In this document: in pieces, positions 1 to 5,937 of the stretch
How positions within the stretch are numbered: the first letter of the stretch is position 1
Layout of the letters: the number at the start of each line of letters is the position of its first letter
From: Sulfuricella sp.
GTDB taxonomy: Bacteria; Pseudomonadota; Gammaproteobacteria; Burkholderiales; Sulfuricellaceae
Direction: 5' to 3'
Length of the DNA stretch: 10,754 nt
NCBI GenBank assembly: GCA_019911785.1
Contig: JAIOJM010000241.1
Span: forward strand, 1-10,754
Notes under the pieces: model-generated
Told to the model about the DNA's origin: nothing
What the model saw: the letters and a program-made list of their open reading frames with translations, nothing else
Database searches by the model: none
Position numbers and translations under genes: made by a program

Positions 1-512
1 ACCAGTTCGACAAGATCTTCCCCGGCTGCCGCCTGCTCGACATCCACGAATACCTGATGGAAAAAGGGCTGAAACTGGAAGGCGTGACCGGCACGCGCTA
101 CATGTACCACGACCCCTGCCACACCCCGATCAAGACCTACAGCCCGCTGAAAGTGGCCAACGACCTGCTCGGTGGCGGCGTCAAGCTGTCCGACCGCTGC
201 TGCGGCGAATCCGGCACGCTGGCGGTAACCCGGCCCGACATCTCCACCCAGGTGCGTTCCCGCAAGCAGGAGGAAATCGTCAGGGTTGCCGCCGAAATAA
301 ACCGGGAAACCGCTTCCGCCGAAAGCCCGAAGATTAAATTATTGACATCTTGCCCCTCTTGTTTGCAGGGATTACACCGTTACAATGATGATACGGGGAT
401 AGAAGCGGATTACATCGTGATCGAGCTGGCCCGCCACCTCTTGGGCGAGAACTGGCTTGCCGATTATGTGTCGAATGCGAACAACGGCGGCATCGAACGG
501 GTGCTGCTCTAA
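1..512 (+). CDS. FAD/FMN-binding oxidoreductase with CCG iron-sulfur domain, C-terminal part (5' end outside window)
   Basis: This is the last 170 residues of a larger protein. The frame is open from position 3 and continues upstream of the first in-frame ATG (57) with plausible protein (FPGCRLLDIHEYL), so the gene is cut by the window edge. Numbering from that ATG, it shows a cysteine-rich CCG domain: HDPCH (Cys21), DRCCGESG (Cys48-Cys49) and a closing CPSC (Cys99, Cys102). In GlpC, LldE, heterodisulfide reductase and DUF3683-type flavoproteins this domain binds an Fe-S cluster and passes electrons from a flavin towards quinones. The long betaproteobacterial proteins of this type (about 1,280 residues, from memory) carry a DUF3683 region and an FAD-binding oxidase domain upstream; those parts are not visible here. 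The substrate is probably D-lactate or another 2-hydroxyacid, which is inference. The stop lies 6 nt before the HIT gene, suggesting cotranscription. Confidence 0.85.
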   Translation, partial: QFDKIFPGCRLLDIHEYLMEKGLKLEGVTGTRYMYHDPCHTPIKTYSPLKVANDLLGGGVKLSDRCCGESGTLAVTRPDISTQVRSRKQEEIVRVAAEINRETASAESPKIKLLTSCPSCLQGLHRYNDDTGIEADYIVIELARHLLGENWLADYVSNANNGGIERVLL

Positions 513-518
513 GGCATC

Positions 519-935
519 ATGTGCGAGCTGTGCGAAAACGTCGGCGGCGAGTTACTCTGGCAGGATGCGCTGTGCCGGGTGGTGCTGGTCGAAGACCGCG
601 ACTATCCCGGCTTCTGCCGCGTCATCTGGACGAAGCACGTCAAGGAGATGACCGACCTGCCGGCAGCGGAACGCCGGCACCTGATGGACGTGGTGTTCGC
701 GGCGGAAAGTGCGGTTCGGCGGATGCTGCAGCCGGACAAGGTGAACCTGGCCAGCCTGGGAAACCTGACTCCGCATCTCCACTGGCACGTTATCCCGCGC
801 TGGCGCGGCGACCGGCATTTCCCCAACCCGATCTGGGGTGAAATGCAGCGTGATGCGCGGCCCGCAGCGCCCGAGAAGCTGGTGGAAGGCTTGTGCACCC
901 TAATCCATGAGGCACTGCAGACTGCCTCGGACTGA
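519..935 (+). CDS. HIT family protein (histidine-triad nucleotide hydrolase/transferase superfamily)
   Basis: A 138-residue cytosolic protein of the histidine-triad superfamily, whose members hydrolyse or transfer nucleoside monophosphates through a phosphohistidine. The signature is complete: HLHWHVI at residues 86-92, with His86, His88 and His90 forming the triad and His90 the expected nucleophile. The preceding TPHLHW context and the tail FPNPIW (101-106) fit the HIT-like subgroup found next to DUF3683 oxidoreductases in betaproteobacteria. The N-terminus MCELC holds a CxxC pair that could bind a metal, as in some HIT proteins; this is not certain without the usual second pair. ATG 519 is chosen because AAGG (511-514), overlapping the upstream stop codon, lies 4 nt before it. 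The physiological substrate cannot be told from sequence. It is probably translated from the same mRNA as the oxidoreductase. Confidence 0.93.
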   Translation: MCELCENVGGELLWQDALCRVVLVEDRDYPGFCRVIWTKHVKEMTDLPAAERRHLMDVVFAAESAVRRMLQPDKVNLASLGNLTPHLHWHVIPRWRGDRHFPNPIWGEMQRDARPAAPEKLVEGLCTLIHEALQTASD

Positions 936-1019
936 TCGTTTCCCTCTCTCCTAACTCTCTCCCAGAGGGAGAGAGGGACGAGGTCTCGCTTCGCGAGTTT
1001 CACTTTGATGGAGGCTCCC
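936..1019 (+). repeat. Intergenic palindromic element with two hairpins, ahead of the PilZ-like gene
   Basis: The 84-nt spacer after the HIT gene is almost all inverted repeat. CTCTCTCCC (955-963) and GGGAGAGAG (967-975) form a perfect 9-bp stem with a 3-nt loop; an alternative pairing is CCCTCTCTC (942-950) with GAGAGAGGG (969-977). A second small hairpin follows: CTCGC (985-989), loop TTC, GCGAG (993-997). The purine/pyrimidine-rich stem resembles the blocks at 4257-4302 and 6811-6850, so I read it as a dispersed palindromic repeat. It could also slow transcription after the HIT gene, but no T-run follows, so it is not a standard intrinsic terminator. Confidence 0.6.
1010..1014 (+). promoter_or_regulatory. 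Ribosome binding site deciding the start of the PilZ-like gene
   Basis: GGAGG sits 5 nt before ATG 1020. The in-frame TTG at 1005 and ATG at 1008 lie before or inside this site and have no Shine-Dalgarno sequence of their own, so 1020 is preferred. Confidence 0.8.
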
Positions 1020-2645
1020 ATGAACTCACCCGTGCTTCCCGGACCGGCACTATCGCCCCAGTTCAGTGACGCCATTACCTGCAGGCAATGGCTGAAAACG
1101 CTGCCGCTGACCAATGTTCCCCTGGCGCACGCCGCCTTCACTGCCCAGATCGAGCTGCTCAACCGGGCTCCCTTCGCTCCTCTGGAGCGCCTCAGAATCA
1201 ACGAACTGCTGCGTGACCCGATCGCCTTTGTGCAGCTGGAGATGGCCAGGAAATACCTCGGCAAGCCCCTGCCGCTCGAGACTGTCCAGCTCAACAACTG
1301 GAAGAGCGTAGTCGGCCTCTGGGCTGCGCTGGGCGCAGCCTTCCGGCTTTCCCTCCAGGCCTGCCTGGAAGGTGACTCCAGCGTCGCCGCGCACGCCGCT
1401 CTGATCACCCAGCGCTGCCTGCGCTACACTGGCCTGCAGTTGGTGGAGCACTACCGCATCTACCGCGAAATCGAAAAGGGCGTGTGGCAACAGGCGCACG
1501 AATTGTATGCCCTCGCGGAGCAGCGGGGTTACGCCATGGATGTGGTGAGGGACAGCCTGAACAAGCAAACCGATAGCGCCACCTGCGCTGCCTCCTATGC
1601 CCAGATTCTGCTCACCCACCTGGCCGACCCCTACCGTCTGACGCCAAGACAGCTCTCCCTGCTGGACCGGTGGCTGGATAAATGGGGGGTGCGCGTAACG
1701 ATCACCGCCACTCCGCCGGAAGACACTTCATTGTCCCTGATCGGAGTGGATCTGGCCTCGTCAGCGCCCCCCGTCATTGTGCGCGATGACGTGAAACTGG
1801 CCAACCCCCGCTATCTCGACACCGACCGGCTCGCCACCACTTTCCGCAAGCGCATCAAGCAGCTCAGAAAGAATGAGGATCCCGCCGCGCTGGGACTGGG
1901 CGAAGACTGCGTGCAGCCCGACTGCGAGGCCCTGCTGACCCTACTCTACCGGCACTGGTTCGAGTCCGCGCCGAAACGCAGGAACTTTACCCGCCGGCAC
2001 GGTGCGAACAAGGCACAAGTCGCGCTCGGCATGGCGGCAATCCACTTTTTCCTGGGAGGAGAAAAACCCTTCAAGCAGCCGGGCGAAAGGGAAAAGCTCA
2101 GCCAGCGCGAAATCGAGGATCTGCAATTCTTCGGCCGCATCAGCGAGCAGACGGAAAAACACCATATTTCGCAGCTGGGATTTGGCCTCGAAACCTGGCA
2201 GGTTCAGGATGAAGGCGCGCTCGGCTTCCGCCTGGCCCGGCCGGATGAGGGCTGCATGCGCATCAGCCTGAAACAGCTCATCGCCATCCGTCCGGCGGAC
2301 AGCAACACCTATGCGCTGGGCGTGATCAAATGGCTGATCTTTCCCTCGAACGATGGCCTTCATATCGGCGTTCGTCTCCTGCCCGGCGCACCGCTCGCCA
2401 TCGCCGCACGTTCAGTATCGCTGATGACGGATGCCACCAGCAAGTACGTCCAGTCCTTCCTGCTCCCGGACCTGCCCATGCTGAAAGAAACCACCAGCCT
2501 GGTGCTGCCGCCGGGCGGGTTCGCTCCAGGCAGACTGGTGGAAATCCATACCGGCGAGGAGCCCATGACCGTCAGGCTGCACAGCCTGATTGAGAAAGGC
2601 AGCGATTACGAGCGGGTGGGGTTTGTTTTAGATGGTGAGCGGTGA
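1020..2645 (+). CDS. Uncharacterised protein with an atypical, interrupted PilZ-like C-terminal domain
   Basis: A soluble 541-residue protein without signal peptide or membrane segments. I do not recognise residues 1-300 as a named domain; they look mostly helical. The second half has the landmarks of PilZ, a c-di-GMP receptor fold. RNFTR (321-325) matches RxxxR and is followed by a beta-like segment (KAQVALGMAAIHFFL, 331-345). After a charged insertion of about 45 residues comes WQVQDEGALGFRL (393-405), matching D/NxSxxG except that Gly399 replaces Ser. Then LKQLIAIRP (418-425) and LGVIKWL with GLHIGVRLL (433-454) match the closing strands of PilZ. Residues 455-541 form an extra tail. A role in c-di-GMP sensing is inference; the lost serine could mean weak or no binding. 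The gene stands alone on its strand, 84 nt after the HIT gene and convergent with phoR. Its last codons (GAG CGG TGA) lie in an inverted repeat. The reading frame is secure; the function is not. Confidence 0.6.
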   Translation: MNSPVLPGPALSPQFSDAITCRQWLKTLPLTNVPLAHAAFTAQIELLNRAPFAPLERLRINELLRDPIAFVQLEMARKYLGKPLPLETVQLNNWKSVVGLWAALGAAFRLSLQACLEGDSSVAAHAALITQRCLRYTGLQLVEHYRIYREIEKGVWQQAHELYALAEQRGYAMDVVRDSLNKQTDSATCAASYAQILLTHLADPYRLTPRQLSLLDRWLDKWGVRVTITATPPEDTSLSLIGVDLASSAPPVIVRDDVKLANPRYLDTDRLATTFRKRIKQLRKNEDPAALGLGEDCVQPDCEALLTLLYRHWFESAPKRRNFTRRHGANKAQVALGMAAIHFFLGGEKPFKQPGEREKLSQREIEDLQFFGRISEQTEKHHISQLGFGLETWQVQDEGALGFRLARPDEGCMRISLKQLIAIRPADSNTYALGVIKWLIFPSNDGLHIGVRLLPGAPLAIAARSVSLMTDATSKYVQSFLLPDLPMLKETTSLVLPPGGFAPGRLVEIHTGEEPMTVRLHSLIEKGSDYERVGFVLDGER

Positions 2646-2735
2646 ACAGGGAGCAGTGAGCCGAGAAAAGCAACCCCGCTCACCGCTCACCGCTTACCGC
2701 TCACTGCTCACTGCTCACTGCTCCCTGTTCACCGC
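2639..2735. repeat. 23-bp perfect inverted repeat with a 7-bp tandem array, between convergent genes
   Basis: The arms are 2639-2661 and 2713-2735, perfectly complementary over 23 bp (left arm begins GCGGTGAACAGGGAGCAG). Between and overlapping them lie about seven copies of a 7-bp unit at 2676-2727: CCGCTCA, CCGCTCA, CCGCTTA, CCGCTCA, CTGCTCA, CTGCTCA, CTGCTCC, then a partial CTG. The arm sequence contains two TGA triplets. The + strand gene stops at the first one in the left arm (2643-2645), and phoR stops at the second one read from the right arm (2715-2717). The long stem could act as a bidirectional transcription barrier, but there are no flanking T-runs. Confidence 0.9.
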
Positions 2736-4025
2736 GATCAGCCGTCGCGCCGGGAAACAGGCGCTGAAGGTGCTGCCCTTGCCCGGCGTGCTCTCGATTT
2801 CGAGCCGCGCCTGATGGCGTGTCAGGGCATGCTTGGCAATGGCCAGCCCCAGGCCGGTGCCGCCGGTTTCTCGCGAGCGGCTGCGGTCCACCCGGTAAAA
2901 GCGTTCGGTGAGGCGCGGAATGTGCTGCGGCTCGATGCCGATACCGCTGTCCTGCACGCTGAACACCCCTTCCCCCTCCCACTCTTCCCATTGCAGCACG
3001 ATCTCGCCGCCATCCGGCGTGTAACGAATGGCATTGCTGACCAGGTTGCCGAAGGCGCTGCGCAGCTCGTCCTCGTTGCCCAGCAGCCAGCGCTCCGAAG
3101 CCAGGTTCAGCCGCAGCCGGTGCCGTCCGGCGCTCAAGGATTGCGCATCTTTCAACAAATCCCTTAGCAGGCGCGGTACGTCGACTTTCTCTTCCCGATG
3201 GGCAGTGTGGCTGCTTTCCAGCTTCGACAGCATCAACAAATCCTTGACCAGATGCTGCATGCGGTTGGTCTGGTCGAACATCAGGTTCAGGTAGTGCCGG
3301 GTCTGGGTTTCATCCAGATGCTCCATGTCCACCAGCGTTTCGAGAAAGCCGCCGACCACGGTCAGCGGCGTGCTCAATTCGTGGGAAACGTTGGCGACGA
3401 AATCGCGGCGCATGGTCTCGACCCGTTCGAGCTGGGTGATGTCGCGGCTGATCAGGAGCTTCTGTTCGTCGCCAAAAGGGATCAGCTGAATCGACAGCAC
3501 CAGTTCGCGGTTGCGGGTGGATTTGAATATCAGCGGCTCGCGATAGTTATGCGCCGCCAGGTAATCGGTAAACTGGGCCTGGCGGATCAGGTAGGTCATC
3601 CACTGCCCGCGGTCGCGCTCGAGGTTGATGCCGAACTGCGTCTCGGCCACCGGATTGCACCACTCGATCTGGCCGCTGCTGTTCATCATCACGACGCCGT
3701 CCGGCATCGCCTCGCCAGCCTGCTGGAAACGCTCCAGCGCATTGGAAAGATTGTGCTGGCTATCGGATTGCTGCCGCTCCAGCTGGTAGAGCACGGCAAA
3801 TGCCTCTTCCCACAACCCGGATCCGTGCGGCACCGTCCCGACATCCGGCTTGCGCAGCCAGCCATCCAGCGCATTCAGATTGCGCAAGTGATGGAGAAGG
3901 TAAAACAGCAGCAGGACGACCATCAGGAGCAGCGCCGGAACCGCGCCCGCTGCCGCCCACAGAACGAGCGGAGCGACCGCCAGCAGGCCCAGCGTCAGCA
4001 ATGAACGCCACCAGAAACTAAGCAT
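2715..4025 (-). CDS. phoR: Phosphate regulon sensor histidine kinase PhoR
   Basis: A 436-residue inner-membrane sensor kinase that phosphorylates PhoB under phosphate limitation and normally takes its signal from PhoU and the Pst transporter. Two hydrophobic stretches at residues 8-44, separated by a very short loop, match the PhoR N-terminus with almost no periplasmic domain. A PAS domain follows (about 97-200; MPDGVVMMNSSGQIEWCN). The HisKA dimerisation helix has the phosphoacceptor His215 in SHELSTPLTVV; the usual Arg after HEL is Ser218. The ATPase domain shows the N box (N327, N331), DSGIGI (359-364), RFYRVD (375-380) and GGTGLGLAI (388-396). Length fits the family (about 430). The last six residues, AVNREQ, and the stop are encoded by the inverted repeat at 2713-2735. 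phoB lies upstream on the same strand but 298 nt away, which is wide for this pair. The start ATG has only a weak Shine-Dalgarno sequence. Confidence 0.95.
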   Translation of the reverse strand: MLSFWWRSLLTLGLLAVAPLVLWAAAGAVPALLLMVVLLLFYLLHHLRNLNALDGWLRKPDVGTVPHGSGLWEEAFAVLYQLERQQSDSQHNLSNALERFQQAGEAMPDGVVMMNSSGQIEWCNPVAETQFGINLERDRGQWMTYLIRQAQFTDYLAAHNYREPLIFKSTRNRELVLSIQLIPFGDEQKLLISRDITQLERVETMRRDFVANVSHELSTPLTVVGGFLETLVDMEHLDETQTRHYLNLMFDQTNRMQHLVKDLLMLSKLESSHTAHREEKVDVPRLLRDLLKDAQSLSAGRHRLRLNLASERWLLGNEDELRSAFGNLVSNAIRYTPDGGEIVLQWEEWEGEGVFSVQDSGIGIEPQHIPRLTERFYRVDRSRSRETGGTGLGLAIAKHALTRHQARLEIESTPGKGSTFSACFPARRLIAVNREQ

Positions 4026-4323
4026 GAGAGAGGGTCGGGAATCTGAACATGGGAACGAGAGTATTTTAGATGGGATTGGGGTTATCCGTCGTCAATTTTC
4101 AGTAAAGACTTCATAAGCAGCCATCTTTCCCCTTCCCCCTTGCACTCGTGCGAGTGTCACCGCCAGGTTCCCGCTGCTTCGCAGCGACCACGGCGAGACA
4201 GGGGGAAGGCCGGGATGGGGGTAGAAAGGCGAGGCATAGATGCCGTGTCGATAACTTCACCCTCTCACCCCCATCCTAACCTTCCCCCTAAAAAGGGGAA
4301 GGAACAAACGTGAAGGGCGCTTG
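4026..4323. repeat. phoB-phoR spacer filled with palindromic repeats
   Basis: This 298-nt spacer holds no gene. The part next to phoR (4026-4120) is AT-richer and without clear motifs. From 4131 it is a nest of inverted repeats. CCTTCCCCCT (4131-4140) pairs perfectly with 4200-4209 and encloses two small hairpins: CACTCG-TG-CGAGTG (4143-4156) and CGCTGC-TTC-GCAGCG (4172-4186). The segment 4200-4222 is then an inverted copy of 4267-4289 (20 of 23 bp). Finally CCTTCCCC (4280-4287) pairs with GGGGAAGG (4295-4302) around a 7-nt loop. The same 10-mer thus recurs as several alternating arms, as expected of two or more palindromic units inserted side by side. In phoBR mRNA, transcribed from the - strand, these would fold strongly between the two genes. 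Confidence 0.85.
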
Positions 4324-4325
4324 TT
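4305..4325 (+). repeat. Copy 1 of a 21-bp exact dispersed repeat
   Basis: Twenty-one bases starting CAAACGTGAAGGG and ending CGCTTGTT are identical to 6850-6870, in the same orientation. Both copies directly follow a pyrimidine/purine hairpin, so this is the constant tail of one repeat family. The last two bases of this copy are part of the phoB stop codon (read on the - strand, 4324-4326). Confidence 0.9.
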
Positions 4326-5019
4326 ATGAATTGGCATGCACCGACAGCCGGTAGCCGGAGCCCCGCACGGTCTGGACCAGGCCGTCATGCCCGGTCGCTT
4401 CGAGCGCACAGCGCAAACGGCGGATGTGCACGTCAACCGTGCGGTCTTCGACAAACACATGGTTACCCCAAACCTGGTCGAGCAATTGCGCTCGGGAATA
4501 CACCCGCTCGGGATGGGCCATGAGAAAATGCAGGAGGCGGAATTCCGTCGGCCCGAGTTCGATCGGCTTGTCGCTGCCGGTTACCCGGTGCGTCGCAGGG
4601 TCGAGGCGCAAGCCTGTCACCTCCACCGCATCGCCCGCCATCTGCGGCGCACGGCGGCGCAGCACTGCCTTGATGCGGGCATTCATCTCGCGTGGGCTGA
4701 ACGGCTTGGTGATGTAGTCGTCGGCACCGGTTTCCAGGCCGGTGATCTTGTCCTGCTCGTCGCCCCGCGCCGTCAGCATGATGATGGGCACGTCCCGAGT
4801 GCGCTTGTCGGCCTTGAGGCGCCGCGCCAACTCCACCCCGCTCATGCCCGGCAGCATCCAGTCGAGCAGGATCATGTCGGGCAGCGACTCGCGCATCAGG
4901 GCCAGCGCCTGCTCGGCGCTAGCGGCAACCACGGGGCGATGCCCCGCCTGTTGCAGATTGAGCACCACCAGCTCGCGGATCGCGGGTTCGTCCTCCACCA
5001 CCAGAATTGTTGCCGACAT
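4324..5019 (-). CDS. phoB: Phosphate regulon response regulator PhoB
   Basis: A 231-residue OmpR/PhoB-family transcription factor, phosphorylated by PhoR, that binds Pho boxes and activates phosphate-acquisition genes. The receiver domain spans about 3-120: acidic pocket Glu9-Asp10, phosphorylation site Asp53 (ILLDWMLPG), Thr83 (MLTARGDE) and Lys105 (ITKPFSPRE). The C-terminal winged helix (about 130-228) shows [32 protein letters not shown], a recognition helix region with [14 protein letters not shown], and the closing wing [10 protein letters not shown]. Length is that of the family (229-231). The start is supported by AGGAA about 7 nt upstream on the - strand and by the family N-terminus ([10 protein letters not shown]). 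Its promoter region carries a Pho box, so it is probably autoregulated. The stop codon overlaps a dispersed repeat, and phoR follows after 298 nt. Confidence 0.96.
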   Translation of the reverse strand: MSATILVVEDEPAIRELVVLNLQQAGHRPVVAASAEQALALMRESLPDMILLDWMLPGMSGVELARRLKADKRTRDVPIIMLTARGDEQDKITGLETGADDYITKPFSPREMNARIKAVLRRRAPQMAGDAVEVTGLRLDPATHRVTGSDKPIELGPTEFRLLHFLMAHPERVYSRAQLLDQVWGNHVFVEDRTVDVHIRRLRCALEATGHDGLVQTVRGSGYRLSVHANS

Positions 5020-5055
5020 AGCCGTTCCTGCGTAACCGATCGAATAAGATAGCGG

Positions 5056-5063
5056 ATATTATG
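5056..5063 (-). promoter_or_regulatory. Candidate -10 element of the phoB promoter
   Basis: Reading the - strand downstream of the Pho box, CATAATAT offers CATAAT (5/6 match to TATAAT) 8 nt after the box, or TAATAT 10 nt after it. PhoB-activated promoters use the Pho box in place of a -35 element, with the -10 about this far downstream. Which hexamer is used cannot be decided by eye. Confidence 0.5.
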
Positions 5064-5071
5064 TCGCCAAT

Positions 5072-5089
5072 ATGACACTTTGATGACAG
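5072..5089 (-). promoter_or_regulatory. Pho box (PhoB binding site) upstream of phoB
   Basis: On the - strand the sequence reads CTGTCATCAAAGTGTCAT: two 7-bp direct repeats, CTGTCAT and GTGTCAT, with an 11-bp period and an AT-rich 4-bp spacer. This matches the Pho-box consensus (CTGTCAT-AWAW-CTGTCAY) with one or two deviations. It ends 52 nt before the phoB start and points towards phoB, which indicates autoregulation. Its outer end is 99 nt before ubiE on the other strand, in the wrong orientation to activate that gene. Confidence 0.82.
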
Positions 5090-5124
5090 AAATGCGATGG
5101 CCGTCGTGTCTTGTCTCGGGCCGG

Positions 5125-5153
5125 TTTATGTTTTACCTCAACTCGGTTATGAT
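5125..5153 (+). promoter_or_regulatory. Weak candidate promoter for ubiE
   Basis: TATGAT (5148-5153) matches the -10 consensus at 5/6 and lies 35 nt before the ubiE start. The hexamer 17 nt upstream, TTTATG (5125-5130), is only a 3/6 match to TTGACA. It is offered because the ubiE cluster needs its own promoter here, since phoB runs the other way. Confidence 0.35.
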
Positions 5154-5188
5154 TTCCACTTTCAATTGAGCCGCTCCCCCTGAACAGC

Positions 5189-5923
5189 ATGGAAAAAACC
5201 ACCCATTTCGGTTTTCAGACCGTCGAGGAATCGCAAAAGGCAAAAAAGGTCGCGGAAGTGTTCCATTCCGTGGCGCAGCGCTACGACCTGATGAACGACC
5301 TGATGTCGGCCGGGCTGCACCGGCTGTGGAAGCACTTCACCATCGAACAAAGCGGCACCCGGGAAGGCAGCCGGGTGCTCGACATCGCCGGCGGCAGCGG
5401 CGATCTGTCGCGCGCCTTCGCCAAGCGCGTCGGCAACAGCGGACAGGTGATCCTCACCGACATCAACAGCTCGATGCTCGGGGTCGGCCGCGACCGGCTG
5501 CTGGACGACGGCATCGTCCCCCTGGCGGCGCAGTGCGACGGCGAAAAGCTGCCGTTCCCGAGCAACCATTTCGACTGCGTCACCGTCGCCTTCGGCCTGC
5601 GCAACATGACCCACAAGGACGCCGCGCTGAAAGAAATGTACCGCGTCCTGCGCCCCGGCGGACGGCTCCTGGTGCTGGAGTTCTCCAAAATATGGAAACC
5701 GCTGCAACCCCTGTATGATGTCTATTCGTTCAAGGCGCTGCCGGTGATGGGCAAGCTGGTAGCGGACGACGAAGAGAGCTACCGCTACCTGGCCGAATCC
5801 ATCCGCATGCACCCCGGACAGGAAGAGCTGAAGCAGATGATGGAACAGGCGGGCTTCGAGCGTGTCGAATATTTCAACCTGAGCGCGGGCGTTGTCGCCC
5901 TGCACAAAGGCTTCAAGTTTTAG
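5189..5923 (+). CDS. ubiE: Bifunctional demethylmenaquinone/2-methoxy-6-polyprenyl-benzoquinol methyltransferase UbiE
   Basis: A 244-residue class I SAM-dependent methyltransferase that adds the C-5 methyl group in ubiquinone synthesis and also methylates demethylmenaquinone where that pathway exists. The N-terminus THFGFQTV and [19 protein letters not shown] (24-42) are family signatures. SAM-binding motif I is VLDIAGGSG (63-71), with Ser70 where many members have Thr. Asp91 (ILTDIN) is the expected ribose ligand, followed by AFGLRNM (134-140), RVLRPGG (152-158) and the C-terminal [13 protein letters not shown]. Length is near the family norm of about 250. ATG 5189 begins exactly where homologues begin, but there is no clear Shine-Dalgarno sequence: the preceding bases are pyrimidine-rich (CCGCTCCCCCTGAACAGC). 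It is the first gene of the ubiE - Tim44 - ubiJ - ubiB cluster and is divergent from phoB (169 nt apart). Confidence 0.97.
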   Translation: MEKTTHFGFQTVEESQKAKKVAEVFHSVAQRYDLMNDLMSAGLHRLWKHFTIEQSGTREGSRVLDIAGGSGDLSRAFAKRVGNSGQVILTDINSSMLGVGRDRLLDDGIVPLAAQCDGEKLPFPSNHFDCVTVAFGLRNMTHKDAALKEMYRVLRPGGRLLVLEFSKIWKPLQPLYDVYSFKALPVMGKLVADDEESYRYLAESIRMHPGQEELKQMMEQAGFERVEYFNLSAGVVALHKGFKF

Positions 5924-5937
5924 CCAAGGAGTTTTCC

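Noticed and set aside
57..59. ATG as the start of a complete 151-residue gene at the left edge
   Set aside because: The frame is open to the window edge with family-like residues before this ATG, and the CCG domain is only the C-terminal part of a larger enzyme.
342..386. TTGACA (342-347) with TACAAT (381-386) as a promoter inside the oxidoreductase gene
   Set aside because: The spacing is about 33 bp, far from 17, and the site lies in conserved coding sequence.
955..975. Intrinsic terminator after the HIT gene
   Set aside because: There is a good stem, but no T-run on either strand. It is recorded as a palindromic repeat instead.
1005..1010. TTG 1005 or ATG 1008 as the start of the PilZ-like gene
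   Set aside because: They have no ribosome binding site of their own, whereas ATG 1020 has GGAGG 5 nt upstream.
2676..2727. CRISPR array
   Set aside because: The units are 7 bp with no spacers and there are no cas genes. It is a simple tandem repeat.
3198..4004. A 268-codon open frame on the + strand opposite phoR
   Set aside because: Antisense shadow of phoR. PhoR has every kinase motif in order.
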